In this document: positions 22,519 to 35,193 of the stretch, piece by piece
Numbering within the stretch: the first letter of the stretch is position 1
How the letters are laid out: each line of letters starts with the position of its first letter
Assembly: GCA_033961575.1 (NCBI GenBank)
Contig: CM066740.1
Coordinates: forward strand, 60,457,213 to 60,521,212
Direction: 5' to 3'
Length of the DNA: 64,000 nucleotides
From: Aselliscus stoliczkanus
Taxonomy: Eukaryota; Chordata; Mammalia; Chiroptera; Hipposideridae
The notes under the pieces: generated by a model
Told to the model about the DNA's origin: nothing
Databases searched by the model: none
What the model saw: the letters and a program-made list of their open reading frames with translations, nothing else
Program-made: the position numbers and the translations under genes

Positions 22519-23738
22519 ATGTTGTACCATCCTTATGTCCCTGGGATGAACCCCACTTGGTCGTGATGTATAATTTTTTTTAAAGCGTTGCTGCATTCTA
22601 TTTGCTAGAATTTTGTTTAGGATTTTTGCATCTGTATTTATCAGAGATATTGGTCTGCAATTTTCCTTTTTGTGTTATCATTACCAAGTTTTGGTATCAG
22701 GGTAATGCTGGCTTCATAAACTGAGTTAGGGAGTATTGTCTATTCTTCAGTTGTCTGGAAGAGTTTGAGTAGGACAGGCATTAGATCCTCTTTGAATGTT
22801 TGGTAGAATTCACTAGTGAAGCATCTGGTCCTGGACTTTTGCTTTTTGGAAGGTTTTGGATGACTAATTCAATTTCTTTACTGTTGATAGGTCTATTTAG
22901 ATTTTCCAGTTCTTTGTGATTCAGCCTAGTCTATGTGTTTCTAAGAACTTCTTTTCTTCCAGCTTAATGAATTTAGTGGCATATAGTCCTTCATAGTATT
23001 CTTGGATGATCCATTGTATTTCCGTGGCATCTGTGGTAACATCCCCCCTTTCCTTTCTGATTTTGTTTATTTGTGTCTTCTCTTTTGTTTTAGAGAGTCT
23101 AGCCAAGGAATTTTCAATTTTATTAATCTTTTCAAAGAACCAGCTCTTTGTTGCATTAACTTTTTCTATTGCCTTTTTGTTCTCTATTTCATTTAATTCT
23201 GCTCTGATTTTTATTATTTCCTTCCTTCTGCTGACTTTGGGTTTCATTTGTTCTGTTTTTTTCTAGATCTTTAAGGTGTAATATGAGGTTATTTATCTGG
23301 AATTATTCTTATTTCTTGAGATAGGCTTGTAATGATATAAAGGTCACTCTTAAAACTGTTTTCACTGCATCCCAAAAACTTTGGTAGGATGTATTTTCAT
23401 TTTCATTTGTTTCTGTGCATCTTTTCATCTCTCCTCTTGTTTCTTCTTTCACCCAGTTATTCTTTAAAAGTATGTTGTTTAATCTCCACATAATTGTGTG
23501 TTTTCCTGCTTTCTTTTTGCAACTGATATCCAATTTCAAAGCCTTGTGATCAGAGAATATGCTTGATATGATTTCAATCTTCTTAAAGTTGCTGAGGCTA
23601 GATTTATGTCCCAATATATGGTCTACCCTTGAGAATGTTCCATCTACACTAAAAAAAATGTATAGTCTGATTTTCTAGGATGAAGTGCTCTGTAAATATC
23701 AACTATGTCCATTTCATCTAATGTGTCCTTTAGGGCTG

Positions 23739-23769
<31 letters not shown>

Positions 23770-23772
23770 TTG
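23739..23772. repeat. (TTTA)n microsatellite
   Basis: About eight ATTT units inside the L1 ORF2 endonuclease region. They replace coding sequence and confirm the copy is dead. Confidence 0.93.
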
Positions 23773-25273
23773 TTTGGATGATCTATCCATAGCTATCAAT
23801 TATGTATTTAGCCCCCTACTATAACTGTATTTTGGTCAATTTCTCCCTTTGGTTTTGTTAGTAGTTGCTGTGTATATTTCAGTGCTCCCTGATTGAGGAC
23901 ATAAATATTGATGACTGTTCTTTCTTCTTATTGTGTAGTCCCCATTATCATTATGAAATGTCCGTCTTTTTCTCTTGTTAGTTTTTGAAGTCTGTTTCAT
24001 CTGATAACAGTATAGCTACACCTGCTTTTCTCTGAATACCATTTGCTTGGAGTGTCAATTTCCACCCTTTCACTTTGAGTCCGTATTTGTCCTTGTAACT
24101 GAGATGTCTCTTGGAGGCAGCATATGGTTGAGTTTAGCTTTTTGATCCAATCTCCTACTCTGTGCCTTTTTAGTGGTGAGTTCACTTCATTTACATTTAG
24201 GGTGATTGTTGCTATATGAGGATTTCCTATCATTCTATCTTTCGTTTTCTGGTAGGACTGTGTCTCCATTGTTTCTTTGCCTTTTTGTTGCTGTCTATTA
24301 TTTCAGTGCGGTGGCATTCTATGATTTTTCCCTCTGTTTCTTTTTTTTAATGTTATATATTTCAGTTCTTGATTTTTTTCTGAGTGGTTACCATTAAGTT
24401 TATGTAAAAAAAAAGTTTCATATTTAGAGTATTCATTTTCTTCAGCATGCTTCCTTTCTCCATTCCCTGGTGCCGGTTCAGACCTTTACGCTCTCTCCTT
24501 TTAGGCTTTAGTTGTCACAAAGAATCCCTATTTATGCTGTGAGTTGATTTCTGTGCTGCAGTAGCAAGTTGTCTTTTCCTCTTCTTTTTTTTTCTTCCTT
24601 TTTTACCCTGTATATTATATTCAAGTGTATAGTGTCTTATTTGGTGTAGGGGTTGCCATTTCCTGCTTCTGTCTGTCTGTTCATAATACGATGCATCATT
24701 TTATATTCTTTTGCTTTTTTGTTTCAGGTCAAATAGCCTCCTTCAGTATTTCTTGTAGTGCAGGTCATGTGTTAGAAAATTCCCCCAGGTTCTGTATATC
24801 TGGAAAGGTCTTTATTCCTCCTTCATATCTAAAGGATATCTTTGCTAAGTATATTATTCTTGGCTCATAATTTCTCTCTTTCAATAGTCCGAATATTTGA
24901 TTCCACTCCCTCCTGGCTTGTAGAGATTCTGCTGAAAAATCTGATGATAATCTAATGAGCTTTCCTTTGCAGGTTACTATCTTCTTTTCCCTGGCTGCTT
25001 GAGGATTCTTTCTTTGCCATTCATTTTTGACAGCTTCAATACAATATTCCTTGAAGAAGACCTGTTGGAGTTCAGGTAATTAGATTTTCTATTTGCTTCT
25101 TGGATTCGAAGATCCAGTTCTTTCCACAATTTTGGGAAGTTCTTATTCACTATTCATCTAAATAGACTCTCTGTGCTCATCTCTCTCTCTCTTCTCCTTC
25201 TGGTATGCCCATTATTCTTACATTGCTCTTTCTGATGGAGTCAGAAAGTTCTTACATAGTTTTTTTCATTGTT

Positions 25274-25700
25274 TTAAACTCTCAGGTTTCTCTCTTCTTC
25301 AATCTTTGTCATTTTCAGATTTCTATCTTTGATGTCATTGGTTCTTTCCTCCATCTGGTCAGCTCTATTACCTAAGCTGGCTATTTCATTCTTCATTTCT
25401 TTCATTGAGTTCTTCATCTCCAGAATTTCTATTTGTTTTTTTTGTTTTTTAATTTCAATCTCTTGGTAAAATGTTTGTTTTGTTCTTTGTGTTTCTGAGT
25501 TCATTAAACTGCCTCTCTGTGTTTTCTTGCATCTTGTTTAGTTTTTTTAGAACAGCAATATTGAATTCTCTGTAATTTAAATCACATATTTCCATGTCTT
25601 TAAGCTCATTTTCTGGAAAATTTTCATTTTGTTTCTGAGCTGCCTTGTTACCTTGGTTATTCATGACAATTAATGAATTATTGCATCTCTTCCTAAGCAT
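25274..25700 (-). pseudogene. LINE-1 ORF1 remnant
   Basis: Coiled-coil fragments in two frames: KQIEILEMKNSMKEMKNEIA at about 25445-25390 and NFPENELKDMEICDLNYREF at about 25620-25560. They are separated by a frame change near 25480. Part of the L1 at 19789-26606. Confidence 0.75.
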
Positions 25701-26866
25701 CTACAGGAGTGTGTTCTGCAACAAGTTGATAGGAAGAGGTCTTTCTTTCACTTTCCAGTAGGTATTGGTAGAATGTTTTATTTTCTCTCTGATGCAGCCT
25801 TTTATTCTCTCTCATGCTGTAGTGCTATATTTTCTCTGTACTGTCCTGGCTTCACCCACAATGGGAAGATTCCCTGGAAGGTGGGTATCTCCTCTGTGAG
25901 CAGGTCACCTGGGGGTCAAGGCATTGCCTCCATGGACATGGGGAGCAACCACTAGCAAAGGCAGTCCTGCACCCAAGGCTCCCTCCCCTTCACTGGAACT
26001 AGTTTGGCTGTTAGTCCATGGCTATGGGGCCACAATCCTCATTACTGCAAATATTCTGTTCTTTTGATCTGACACTGCTACTGTTTTGCTTTTAGCACTG
26101 GGCAGGTGGGGGTGGGGTGAGCTCTGGGAGGGTGGGGAGGGGGTGGCTTGGCTCTGTTCCTATGCCTTCTGTCCTCTGGCAGTGAGGCTTAAACTGCTGT
26201 TTTCACCCTTTTTTCCTCAGTCTTTGCTCTGAGGCCTCTGCTATGAGGGTGGGTTTCAGCCAAGTTATATGCTGATCCCTCAGGAAAGACTGTGGGCCAT
26301 AATGGGAGCACTAGCCATCCAATTCTTCCCTTTCCCATGACTGCAGTAGCTCCAGAATGCAGGGAGCTCAGAGCTCAGTCTGAGTTCTGCAGCCTGTGCT
26401 GCTGCCCACTTCTCAGAAGTTCCTCCTTCTCTCCTCCCCTGCTTACCCATCATACCCACCTTTAGATGATTTCAGCTGCATGTCTCTTAGTCTTGCCTGT
26501 CTGTTGCCCAGGGAGTCCTTTGTAGAGTTATAGCTGTTCAATTTGTTGTAAATTCCAGGGGAGATTTCAAGAGGCTTACCTCCCGCTGGCAGTTCTATGA
26601 CATCCCCTATTTCTCTTATTTTTCATGTTAAAGTGTTATGATTACTACTTTGTAACTCCACAGTGTAAAGTATTTATCAGTGACTGCTACTGCTTCATTC
26701 AACTATTGAACAAACAGATGTACAATGTCTCAGTTTTCCATCTAATTTTGAGTAGATAAAAAGGAGAAACATAAATAAACATAATGACTGAGCCCTGTAG
26801 CATTTCCCTTACATTATTGACTTCATTCTAGATCACAGTGTGCTTTTCTTCACTGGTCTTCTGCAG

Positions 26867-27001
26867 TCTTTTTTCGTCGACCACAACAGCCGAGCCACCA
26901 CTTTCATTGACCCCCGAATCCCTCTTCAGAACAGTCGTCTTCCCAGTCATCTGACACACCGACAGCACCTCCAGAGGCTCCGAAGTTACAGCGCTGGAGA
27001 G
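26867..27001 (+). CDS. HECW1: HECW1 exon: second half of WW domain 2
   Basis: A 135-nt exon of 45 codons, phase 0 at both ends. The acceptor is CTGCAG and the donor GAG|GTAAAA at 27002. It begins [17 protein letters not shown], which completes the WW domain started at 1205. The usual second Trp of WW domains is Phe here (TTFIDP), as in the second WW domain of the HECW family. A basic linker ([16 protein letters not shown]) follows and is a close match to HECW1. The exon is separated from the previous one by 25.5 kb of mostly L1-filled intron. Confidence 0.95.
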
Positions 27002-28167
27002 GTAAAACCACCCACTCCCCCTACCCACAGTTTATAGGTCCACAGGTTCGCCTTTACTTATAGAGCCAGAATTATTTCTCAGTGGCCAGGATCTAGGGTT
27101 GCCTATTCCTCAAGGGACTGAGCCATATCCATACTGCTGTGTAGAATGAATGGGGACCCCCACTTAATTCTCTAGGCCCATCTTCAGATTGCTTTGCTTC
27201 TGCCTTCGCTTTTGTCTTATACAATCATCTCTACTGAAGATCTGTCCAGTATAAAGAAAACCAAAAATGCAGTGTCGGGAGATTCTTACACTTAAGAAGC
27301 TGGAGTTGTGCTTCTTAAGGTCTACAGGTTACATGAGAATTCTTAAAGATGATGGAACTAATATGCAGCATATGACTGGCTTTAAAATTCTGTCTCTCCA
27401 TAGATCCTGGAGAAAACTTCTATAATCTATGCATGGACTAAAAAGCTGGGGAAATCAACCAGACACCAGGGAGTACTCTATTCCCAACCTACCATGTTTT
27501 CTTCCCTGGTTTATATCTTTCTTCATTACCTGTGATTACCTGCTGTTCAGCCATGAAAGGTTTCTACCTTTCTTAAACTCACTTTCATCACCTTTCTGAA
27601 TTACTATCTCTATATCATATACTTTTTAATGTCCCTCCTTTCTCAAATCAAAACTCAAAACATAGCTCTTTTCTACTTCCAATCAGTTCCTGACAATATT
27701 ATGGAAAAATCCCTTTTTATGTTCTGACTAATATTTCCCAAGTATCTGTACCATCTTTTCATAAAGATGAACCAAGATTCAGGAGATGAAGGCACTAAGA
27801 ATCATTTCTGATAAAATAACCTGTAAAGCCAGATTATTACAATGAGGTAAAAAAAAAAAGTAGTATAGGAAAAAAGAAATATGCATATTTGGCTGCCACT
27901 GAGAGTCATCCAGGGAGAACTGTAATGGACACCTCAAGGAGAAATTGGGAAAATAACAATCCACTTGAAAGCCTCCAGGTAGCAAATGTAAGTCTCAATG
28001 GAAGAGCCTGTTATTGGTGTATCAGCACCTGTTTTAATGAAAGCCTAATGTGCAAAAACAAACAAAAAATCCTTTACTACTTTTTAAGGGGAATCCTCTA
28101 TATACTCTAAGAGACACAACTATAACCAGCCAAGGGTACTCATGGTTTAAAACCAATGTGATAAAAT
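27002..28167. other. HECW1 intron 2, start, nothing recognised
   Basis: Begins a 20.6-kb intron (27002-47618). I see no exon, RNA gene or confident repeat here. A pyrimidine-rich stretch lies around 27490-27660. Confidence 0.5.
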
Positions 28168-28177
28168 TAATTTTTTT

Positions 28178-28629
28178 AAAACATTTTTATTGGGGAATTG
28201 GGATAGGGAAACAGCATTGTGGAATTGGGGAAGGAGAACAAGTTGCTGTATTTTTTTGTTCTTCAGTCTAGTTGCAGAGGACGTTGTTTCACTGGACCAT
28301 GTTGATATTATCATTACACTCTTCCCAGATGAGGCAGATTGGTCACTGGCCTCTGGAAGGCTGCTCACTGGGGCAATTGGCAGCTCACTCTGGCTGCAGG
28401 CCACTCACGCTGGCTGCCAGCCACTCACTGTAGCCTATGGCAGCTCACTGCAGCAGGGGCTGCAGCTACACTGTTCCCCAGGGATTCACAGCAGCCCAGC
28501 TCCAGGTAGAGCTGTTGTTCACCACCTTAACTGTAGAGGGCAGTGTCACTGGCCCTCATATGTGGGATCTGAACTGGAGCCATTGGTGTCCCAAGCCAGA
28601 TCTAAACCAAGGCGCCACTCAGCCACCCC
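28178..28629 (-). mobile_element. tRNA-derived SINE, long form
   Basis: Same layout as the copy at 17114: tail complement TTTTTATTGGGGAATTGG at 28184, body, then CACTGGCCCTCATATGTGGG and head complement GGCGCCACTCAGCC at 28609. Short flanking repeat TAATTTTTTT at 28168-28177 and 28630-28639. Confidence 0.9.
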
Positions 28630-28639
28630 TAATTTTTTT

Positions 28640-31567
28640 TTTCATGGGGTCATCTTAGGTATCACTGTTTTAGGATACTACTGAAATCATGTTACTCTTT
28701 CAGCATGTACATAAAATGTGTATGTGACCATGCAGAGAGGTCACATATCTGCAAGTGTTATGTGGATGTCAAGACCCTCCAGATACCATGTATTCAGCAG
28801 CAGACACATTCACAGACTATAGAAAGCAGTTCCCCAACTCCCCAGCTCAACATGCATCATCCATTCTCTGGGGTCACTTTTACAACATTTCAGAAAGTAC
28901 AAGATATGTTGTCTTGAGATTATAGTGTACAAATTCAAAATTATGCATCAACTTGAAATATATCATTTCAATTTATTTAAAATGTCCAAACTCTTTAATG
29001 TTTTAAGGCATTTTTCAGTATTGATATTGGGTAACATACTCATGATAAAAATAAACTGAGTGCTGCAGACAGATTCACTGTCAATAAAATAAAAACACAT
29101 ATTACTCAATGTAAAGTGAATCCCCTTCAGATATAAATCTTTTACATTTATAAAAAGTTACCCTGGAAATATAAATATTAAAACCTTTCTGTTGAAAGAA
29201 CAAAATTAAGAGTACCATTTGCTTTACCTGTTCCAAAACACTTATTTGATATGATTGAATAGCCCAAGCACAGTTACATTGAATATCAACATTAATGACA
29301 ATGTGCCACCTGCATCAGCAATGAAAGACTCTAACACATAATGATGAAAGGGCATAAATGTGAGTTAGCCATCTGTATTCTCCTTAATTCATCCACTCTC
29401 CAACTGAAAATCTGACTGTTCATTGGATTTTCAAACCCCTTCATCCTTCTGCTCATCTTCTTTCTGCTGGTATCTTTGCACTGACACAAGGGAAAACCAA
29501 GAAAATAACAAAGAGAAAAGCTAGAAGACAGAGGATATCTGATCCAGAGGCAGAGCACCTGAGAAAACAAAGACCCAGCCACTATGGAAACAAATATCGG
29601 GTTTCTCCTACTGTGAGAGCACACAGCCTAAGAAATTAAGAGACAGGAGGACCTTGGTATAAAAATGGAGGGGGTGATGGGAAATGTTAATTGTGTTTGC
29701 TGTTATGCGATTTTACTCAACAAACATTAATTAAGTGCATGGCCTGTTATGAGTACTGTGAAATGTAAAGAAGTATAAGATCTGATCCCTGTCCTGGAGA
29801 AGTTTGTATTCTATTTTGAAGCCAGAAAAATACACACAGAGCTAAGTAACAACAGAAATTAGAATTTGATTGAGTGCCAAGAGAGATGTTAGGAAAAATG
29901 CCATAAAAGTTCAAAAGAGGGCAAAGCAAAGAAAGATATCTTTTAAAATAAAGCACTTGACCTAGAACTAGAAAAATGGGTAAAATTAGCTAAGTACAAA
30001 GGAATAAGGACAACCCCACAGAGAACAGAGCATAAACAGAGGTGCAGAGGTAGGACTGAGAAAGGTCTGTAGAGAGGTAATAAATAATTGATAGTTTGAC
30101 CATAATAATAAATTTCCACTTAGTTTTTGTCTTGGTTTTTGAAAAGCTTTGAAAACCATATGGAAGAATTTGAACTTTTTTGAATTTGGAACTATTAAAT
30201 TAATTTGAGAGGAGTAATATGATATTTGTGTAAAAATGGGCTGTACAGAAAATGCAGGGATCTGTTCTTAACAGGGGAAGTCTATTGACATTTTGTTAGG
30301 GCAATTCTCTGACATGTGGAATTTTCCTATGCCATTGCAGGACTTTTTTCCTGGTCTTATCTATTAAATGTCAGGAGTGACCCTATCTCATCAGTTACTA
30401 TGACAACCAAGACAAAGCAAATGAAAACACCCCTAAGTATTTCAAAACACTCCTAGGTGTTGATACAACTCCAGTTCAGAATCATATTTTACATTCAAGT
30501 AAACTGAAATATCAAAAACTCAAGTTACACATGGAGTTCAGGACAGGTTTCTTCAGCCCCAATCCAGTATAAATTAGTATTTTAAAAAGTAGACAATGAA
30601 GAGAAAATATTTGGCAGACAGACCAAAAAGATTTGAGAGAAGGACCTATTAGAGACCACTGCCACAGACCAGATATAAGGTGATGAGGCCCTAAGTCAGG
30701 GTGGCAAAGAGACAGAGAACAAAGGACACCATGTGGGAAGACACCTCGGGGAAGTTGAGAGGTATAGAATAAGAGGCAACTGGACTTCAGTCAGCAAATG
30801 GGAGTCCCAGCTCTAGCTTTTCCACAAAGGAGCTGTGTATCATTGTGTCTTCCTTCACTTTCTGTGGTATTAGTTTTCTTGTCTGGAAATGGAGATAAGA
30901 GGACTAAATGACCACTAAACTCTGTTCCAACTCTTTGATTCTCAGAGTCAGTGAGTCTTGGGTCACAGTCTCATTAATAACACATAAGTAAGATGAGCAG
31001 GAAAGCCAGGTGGTGAGGATGACAGGTTTGTCTTTACATGAGTTGATAATGAATATTATCAGGATATCCAATTAGAAACAGGATATCCAATTAGAAATGA
31101 CAGTTAAGCAGTTGGAAATATGAGACTGAAGAATAATCAATTAATTCTTTGTATAATCCATGATTTTTTTGTATCATATATGGTAGGCAATGGGTAATTT
31201 ATCATAGACGTTTCTTAGACGACAACTTTAGGAATCAATATTTTCTGTTCACCGTCATGAGCCATTCTCTCGATTTTTGCCTAGTGGTTGATTTTTTTTA
31301 AATCAATTGCATGTAAGGACAAAGTTAAAATCAGTTTTTATATTCAGGATCCTAAATGGTAAAAATTTATCTCTAAACCCCAATGATAAGTTGTTAATAC
31401 AGGCACTGTTAAACATTTTTTTTGGATTAGACTTTACCTCACTTGAAATTTTTTCATTCAGTTTCCTGAAAGCAGTTATCATGAATGTAGGATTTTATGC
31501 ATAAAAAGATCATTATTTGACACACTAACATGCAGTTTAATACAGTAGTACATCTGTCTGCAATATA
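28640..31567. other. HECW1 intron 2, mostly unique sequence
   Basis: About 2.9 kb with no exon or RNA gene that I can find. A possible ancient repeat lies at about 29700-29830 (CAACAAACATTAATTAAG, later CCCTGTCCTGGAGAAG). A MIR-like stretch lies near 30805-30950. A 17-bp sequence (GGATATCCAATTAGAAA) occurs twice side by side at 31061-31099. Confidence 0.45.
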
Positions 31568-32129
31568 CAAGGTCCGACAATTAAGTTCACCAACTCATCC
31601 TAGCAAAAGTGCTACATGACTCATTGCTGAATATCGCTGTGGTCACCTTTGAAGTACTCCTCTTGGGAAGCTATGCACTGACACCAGTGCCTAGTCCACC
31701 CTTCAAAGTAATTTTGGAACTCTTTTTCTGGAAAGGCCAACCAAGCAACAGTCATATTACACTTGATGTCCTGAATGTCATTAAAATGTCTTCCTTTCAA
31801 TATTCCTTTTGGTAAATAAAGAAGTCATTGGGGGCCAGATCAGGTAGTAGGGAGGGTGTTCCGATAGTTATTTGTTTACTGGCTAAAAGCTCTCACACAG
31901 ATAGTGCCACGTGAGCTGGTGCATTTTTGTGATACAAGAGCCATGAATTGCTAGTGAAAAGATCAGGTTGTCTAACTTTTTCACACAGCCTTTCATCACT
32001 TCCATAATAGTAAACTTGGTTAACTGTGTGTCTAGTTGGTACAAATTCATAACGAATAATCCCTCTGATATCAAAAAAAGGTTAGTGATATCATTGCAAC
32101 AAGTTCACGAACTTAATTGTCAGACACTG
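31568..32129 (-). mobile_element. Mariner-type DNA transposon, internally deleted (562 bp)
   Basis: Terminal inverted repeats pair CAAGGTCCGACAATTAAG at 31568 with the complement of CAGTGTCTGACAATTAAG at 32129, inside TA target duplications (31566-31567, 32130-32131). On the minus strand the interior encodes frameshifted C-terminal mariner transposase pieces (IIRYEFVP near 32060, NSWLLYH near 31940). A full mariner is about 1.3 kb, so this copy lacks the N-terminal half. A second copy with the same layout lies at 35194-35766. Confidence 0.9.
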
Positions 32130-32131
32130 TA

Positions 32132-32551
32132 TTTAATAACCAACAAAACAGGCCTCATCACTTCCCATAATGTCCAAATGAAATTGGACATAGAAATATG
32201 GAACAGCATATAGGGCTATAAATATGGATCCCATCTCTCTACCAGTAGGGAAATCACTGAATATCACTTTTGCCTTGTTTATACTTCAAATAGCAACATA
32301 AATTAACACTAATTAGGAAGTCTAACAGAACACATAATTTTCATTTATCTTTCCACTTTGGTCAGGTTAAAAAATAATTAGCCATAGAAAATTCTGGAAG
32401 AGTACAAACAAAAAAAGCTTAGTAATAATTGCCTCAGGAAAGGGTAAGAATCTGGCAGGGAAGAGGAACTGCCTCTTCATTTTGAAGCCAGGAGTCACTC
32501 TTAGTCATTCTTTGCAGTGAGATTCTTTGATGACAAGTCATTTCATTGGAG
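32132..32551. other. HECW1 intron 2, nothing recognised
   Basis: Unique-looking intron between the mariner and the 5' end of the next L1. Confidence 0.45.
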
Positions 32552-34191
32552 AGAGAATCCAAGATCTCGGAGTAGATAAACTCTGTGCTTGCCTCCTCCA
32601 GTGACCACATTAAAATTACAGCTAAATTATAGAAAAATCAATCTGAAGAACCTTCTGAAGTCTAGCTGAATAGAAGGTTTATAATTAAAAACATAAAGAA
32701 GCAGCCACTGGTAGGAGGAACAGAGATGTGAAAGAAGCCGACCCCAAGTCTGTGTGTGGTGGCTGAGAATCAGGAGGCTTATCTCTACCATGGAGGTCCC
32801 CAATCCCATGGAAGAGTGAGGGGCTCTAGTCCCACACCAGGTTCCCGAACCCAGACCACCAGTGCCAGAAAGATAAGTCCCAAACCACCAGTGCCAGAGA
32901 GATAAGCCTCCATGACATCTGGCAGTGAAAAACAAAGGAGATTCTGACCATCCAGATGGAACAGAAGACTCAGATACCCTTTTAAAGGGCCCAGGCACAG
33001 ATCCAGTCACTCGAAGGCACCCACCCTAGGCTCCAGCGGAGGGACAGTGACTCAAGCCACATCAGAAACATACAGGAAAAGGACAGTCACCATTTTCCCT
33101 GTGTAGAATTCCCTCCTGTGCAGCCAGTAGGTGGGTGACATCTTTTCTGTGTTGAACCCTCCCCCACAGAGTCAAATCTGAATCTAAATTGGCCTGATGA
33201 GCTCTGCTTTCTCCACCCTGGTGACTCCCTGGGAACCCACCCCTCCCAATTCACTCAATGTTGGAAGTAATTTCTCCTCAAGCAGCCAGCCCCACCCACA
33301 TTGCCCTCTTTCTTGGACAACTCTCAGGGATCCACAGGTCTCAAGTGGGCAATGGCTGGCCTCAGTGGGCTCTGATACTTTTTGCTAAGTGGGTCCAGGT
33401 TCAGCACTGGCACCAAATCACAATCTAACCTAGTAAACATCTCTTGTCACACCCTAGTGAGTCTCTGAGACCCCAGCTCACATGCCATATGCTTTATCAC
33501 TGGCTGAACCTTACAGGACCCAACAAGCAGAAGCAGGCCTTGGGGTGTCCTGGGCTTTTGTCAGAGCTACCCAAGACCTGGTGTTGATGGAAGCCATTGT
33601 GGGTTTGCAATGTGGCCTTTCCTGTGCACCTCCTGGTAAAGCAAAAGTGACCCATTGCAGATCACTTTGTAGTTCCTACCAGGTAATCCCCAGCCAGTGA
33701 CAGGCAGTAGCTGACCTGAACATACACCAGAGACCATCAAAACATACCTTAAGGTTGGCTTCAGACCAAAGCAAAGCACCATCCAATTCGCACCACAAGT
33801 GACATGCACAAAATACAGCCTCAACAGGCATCGGAACCTACTGGGGCAAATCCCACTCCATGGGGTAAGTGCCCCCTACAGTAACTCATAAGTGGTGGAT
33901 GTGGCCAATCCCCACAGTCAGTTGGACTGAGGGTCAGTCTCACCCACTGACATGTCAATAGCAATCAAGGCTGAACTATTTCAGAATGACACACACAACC
34001 CACACAAGGGACAGTCCTGGAACACTGGTCCCCCAGGGCATCTACTACATAAGGCCACCCAGTCAAGACTGGGAGACATAGCAAATCTACCTAATACATA
34101 AAAACAAACACAGAGAGGCAGCCAAAATTAGGAAAGAAAGAAATATATCCCAAAAGAAAAACAGGAGAAAATTCCAGAAAAGAAATTAAAA

Positions 34192-35085
34192 ATGGAGACA
34201 AGAAATCTATCAGATACAAAGTTAAAAACAATGATGCCCAATGAACTTAGGGGAAAAAGAGATGAACTCAGTGAGAACTTCAACAAAGAAATAGTAAAGG
34301 GATATAGAGATAAAAAGGGACATAGAAACCATGAAAAAGAACCAGTGAGAAATAAAGAATACAATACCAGAAATGAAGAATGCACTGGAAGGAATCATCA
34401 GCAGATTAGATGAAGCAGAGGATCAATTCAGTGATTTGGAAGACAAGGTAGCAGAAAAAAAATAAAATTGGGAGAGCAAAAAGAAAAAAATAGAATAGTT
34501 TAAAAGACCTTTAGAACAACACATAATAACATTTACATCATAAGGGTACCAGAAATAAATGAGAGAAAGTAAGAGATTGAAAAGCTATTTGAAGAAATAA
34601 TGACTGAAAGCTTTCCCAATCTGCTGAAAGAAATGGACATACAAGTCCAGAAAGTATAGAGAGTCCCAAACAAGATAAACCCAAGAGGCCAAGATATATT
34701 ATAATTAAAATTGTGAAGGTAAAAGACAAAGAGAGAATCCTAAAAGTAGCAAGATAAAGGCAACTAGTTACTTACAAGGGAGCTCCCATAAGACTGTCAG
34801 CTGATTTCTCAGCACAACTTTCTAGGCCAGAAGAGAGTGGCACAAAATATTCAAAGTTTGAAAAGCAAGGATCTATAACTGAGACTGCACTTCCCAGCAA
34901 GGCTATCTTTTAAAATTGGAGAGATAAAGAGTTTCCCAGACAAGATAAAGCTAAAGAAGTTCATCACTATCAAACCGGTATTACAAGAAATGTTCAAGGG
35001 ATTTCTAGATAAAGAAGGAGGAGTAGGAGGAGAAGAAAAGGAAGGAGGAGGGGAAGAAGAAGAAGGAAAAGAACATAAAGATGAA
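34192..35085 (+). pseudogene. LINE-1 ORF1 remnant with purine-rich spacer
   Basis: Begins with METRNLSDTKLKTMMPNELR, then a charged coiled-coil stretch. Later pieces lie in shifted frames (LFEEIMTESFPN at about 34580, SFPDKIKLKKFITIKPVLQE at about 34930). The end at 35015-35080 is an almost pure A/G tract rich in GAGGA, in the ORF1-ORF2 spacer. Confidence 0.75.
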
Positions 35086-35193
35086 TAATAAAATGACAAT
35101 AACTATGTACCTATCAATAATCACTTTAGTAAATGGATTAAATGTTTCAATCAAAAGACACATGTTAGCTGAAGAAAACAAGACCCATACATA

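Larger units (their letters stand above)
19789..26606 (-). mobile_element. Full-length LINE-1 with an internal inversion
   Basis: A roughly 6.8-kb element antisense to HECW1. Its 3' end is at the left (polyadenylation complement near 19818, GACAAATGTTAGTAAAG). ORF2 spans about 20072-24270, ORF1 remnants lie at 25274-25700 and a 5'UTR runs to 26606. Candidate duplications CTATTTCTCTTA are found at 19773-19784 and 26607-26618. The segment 21862-22518 is in the opposite orientation. SINEs lie at 20845-21126, 20979-21083 and 22038-22141. It is a different and older subfamily than the L1 at 10709. Confidence 0.85.

Noticed and set aside
28190..28684. A 164-codon open frame that could be a gene
   Set aside because: It lies wholly within the antisense tRNA-derived SINE and its edge.
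31061..31099. Tandem 17-bp repeat as a possible functional site
   Set aside because: A single local duplication with no related copies or context; best seen as chance slippage.
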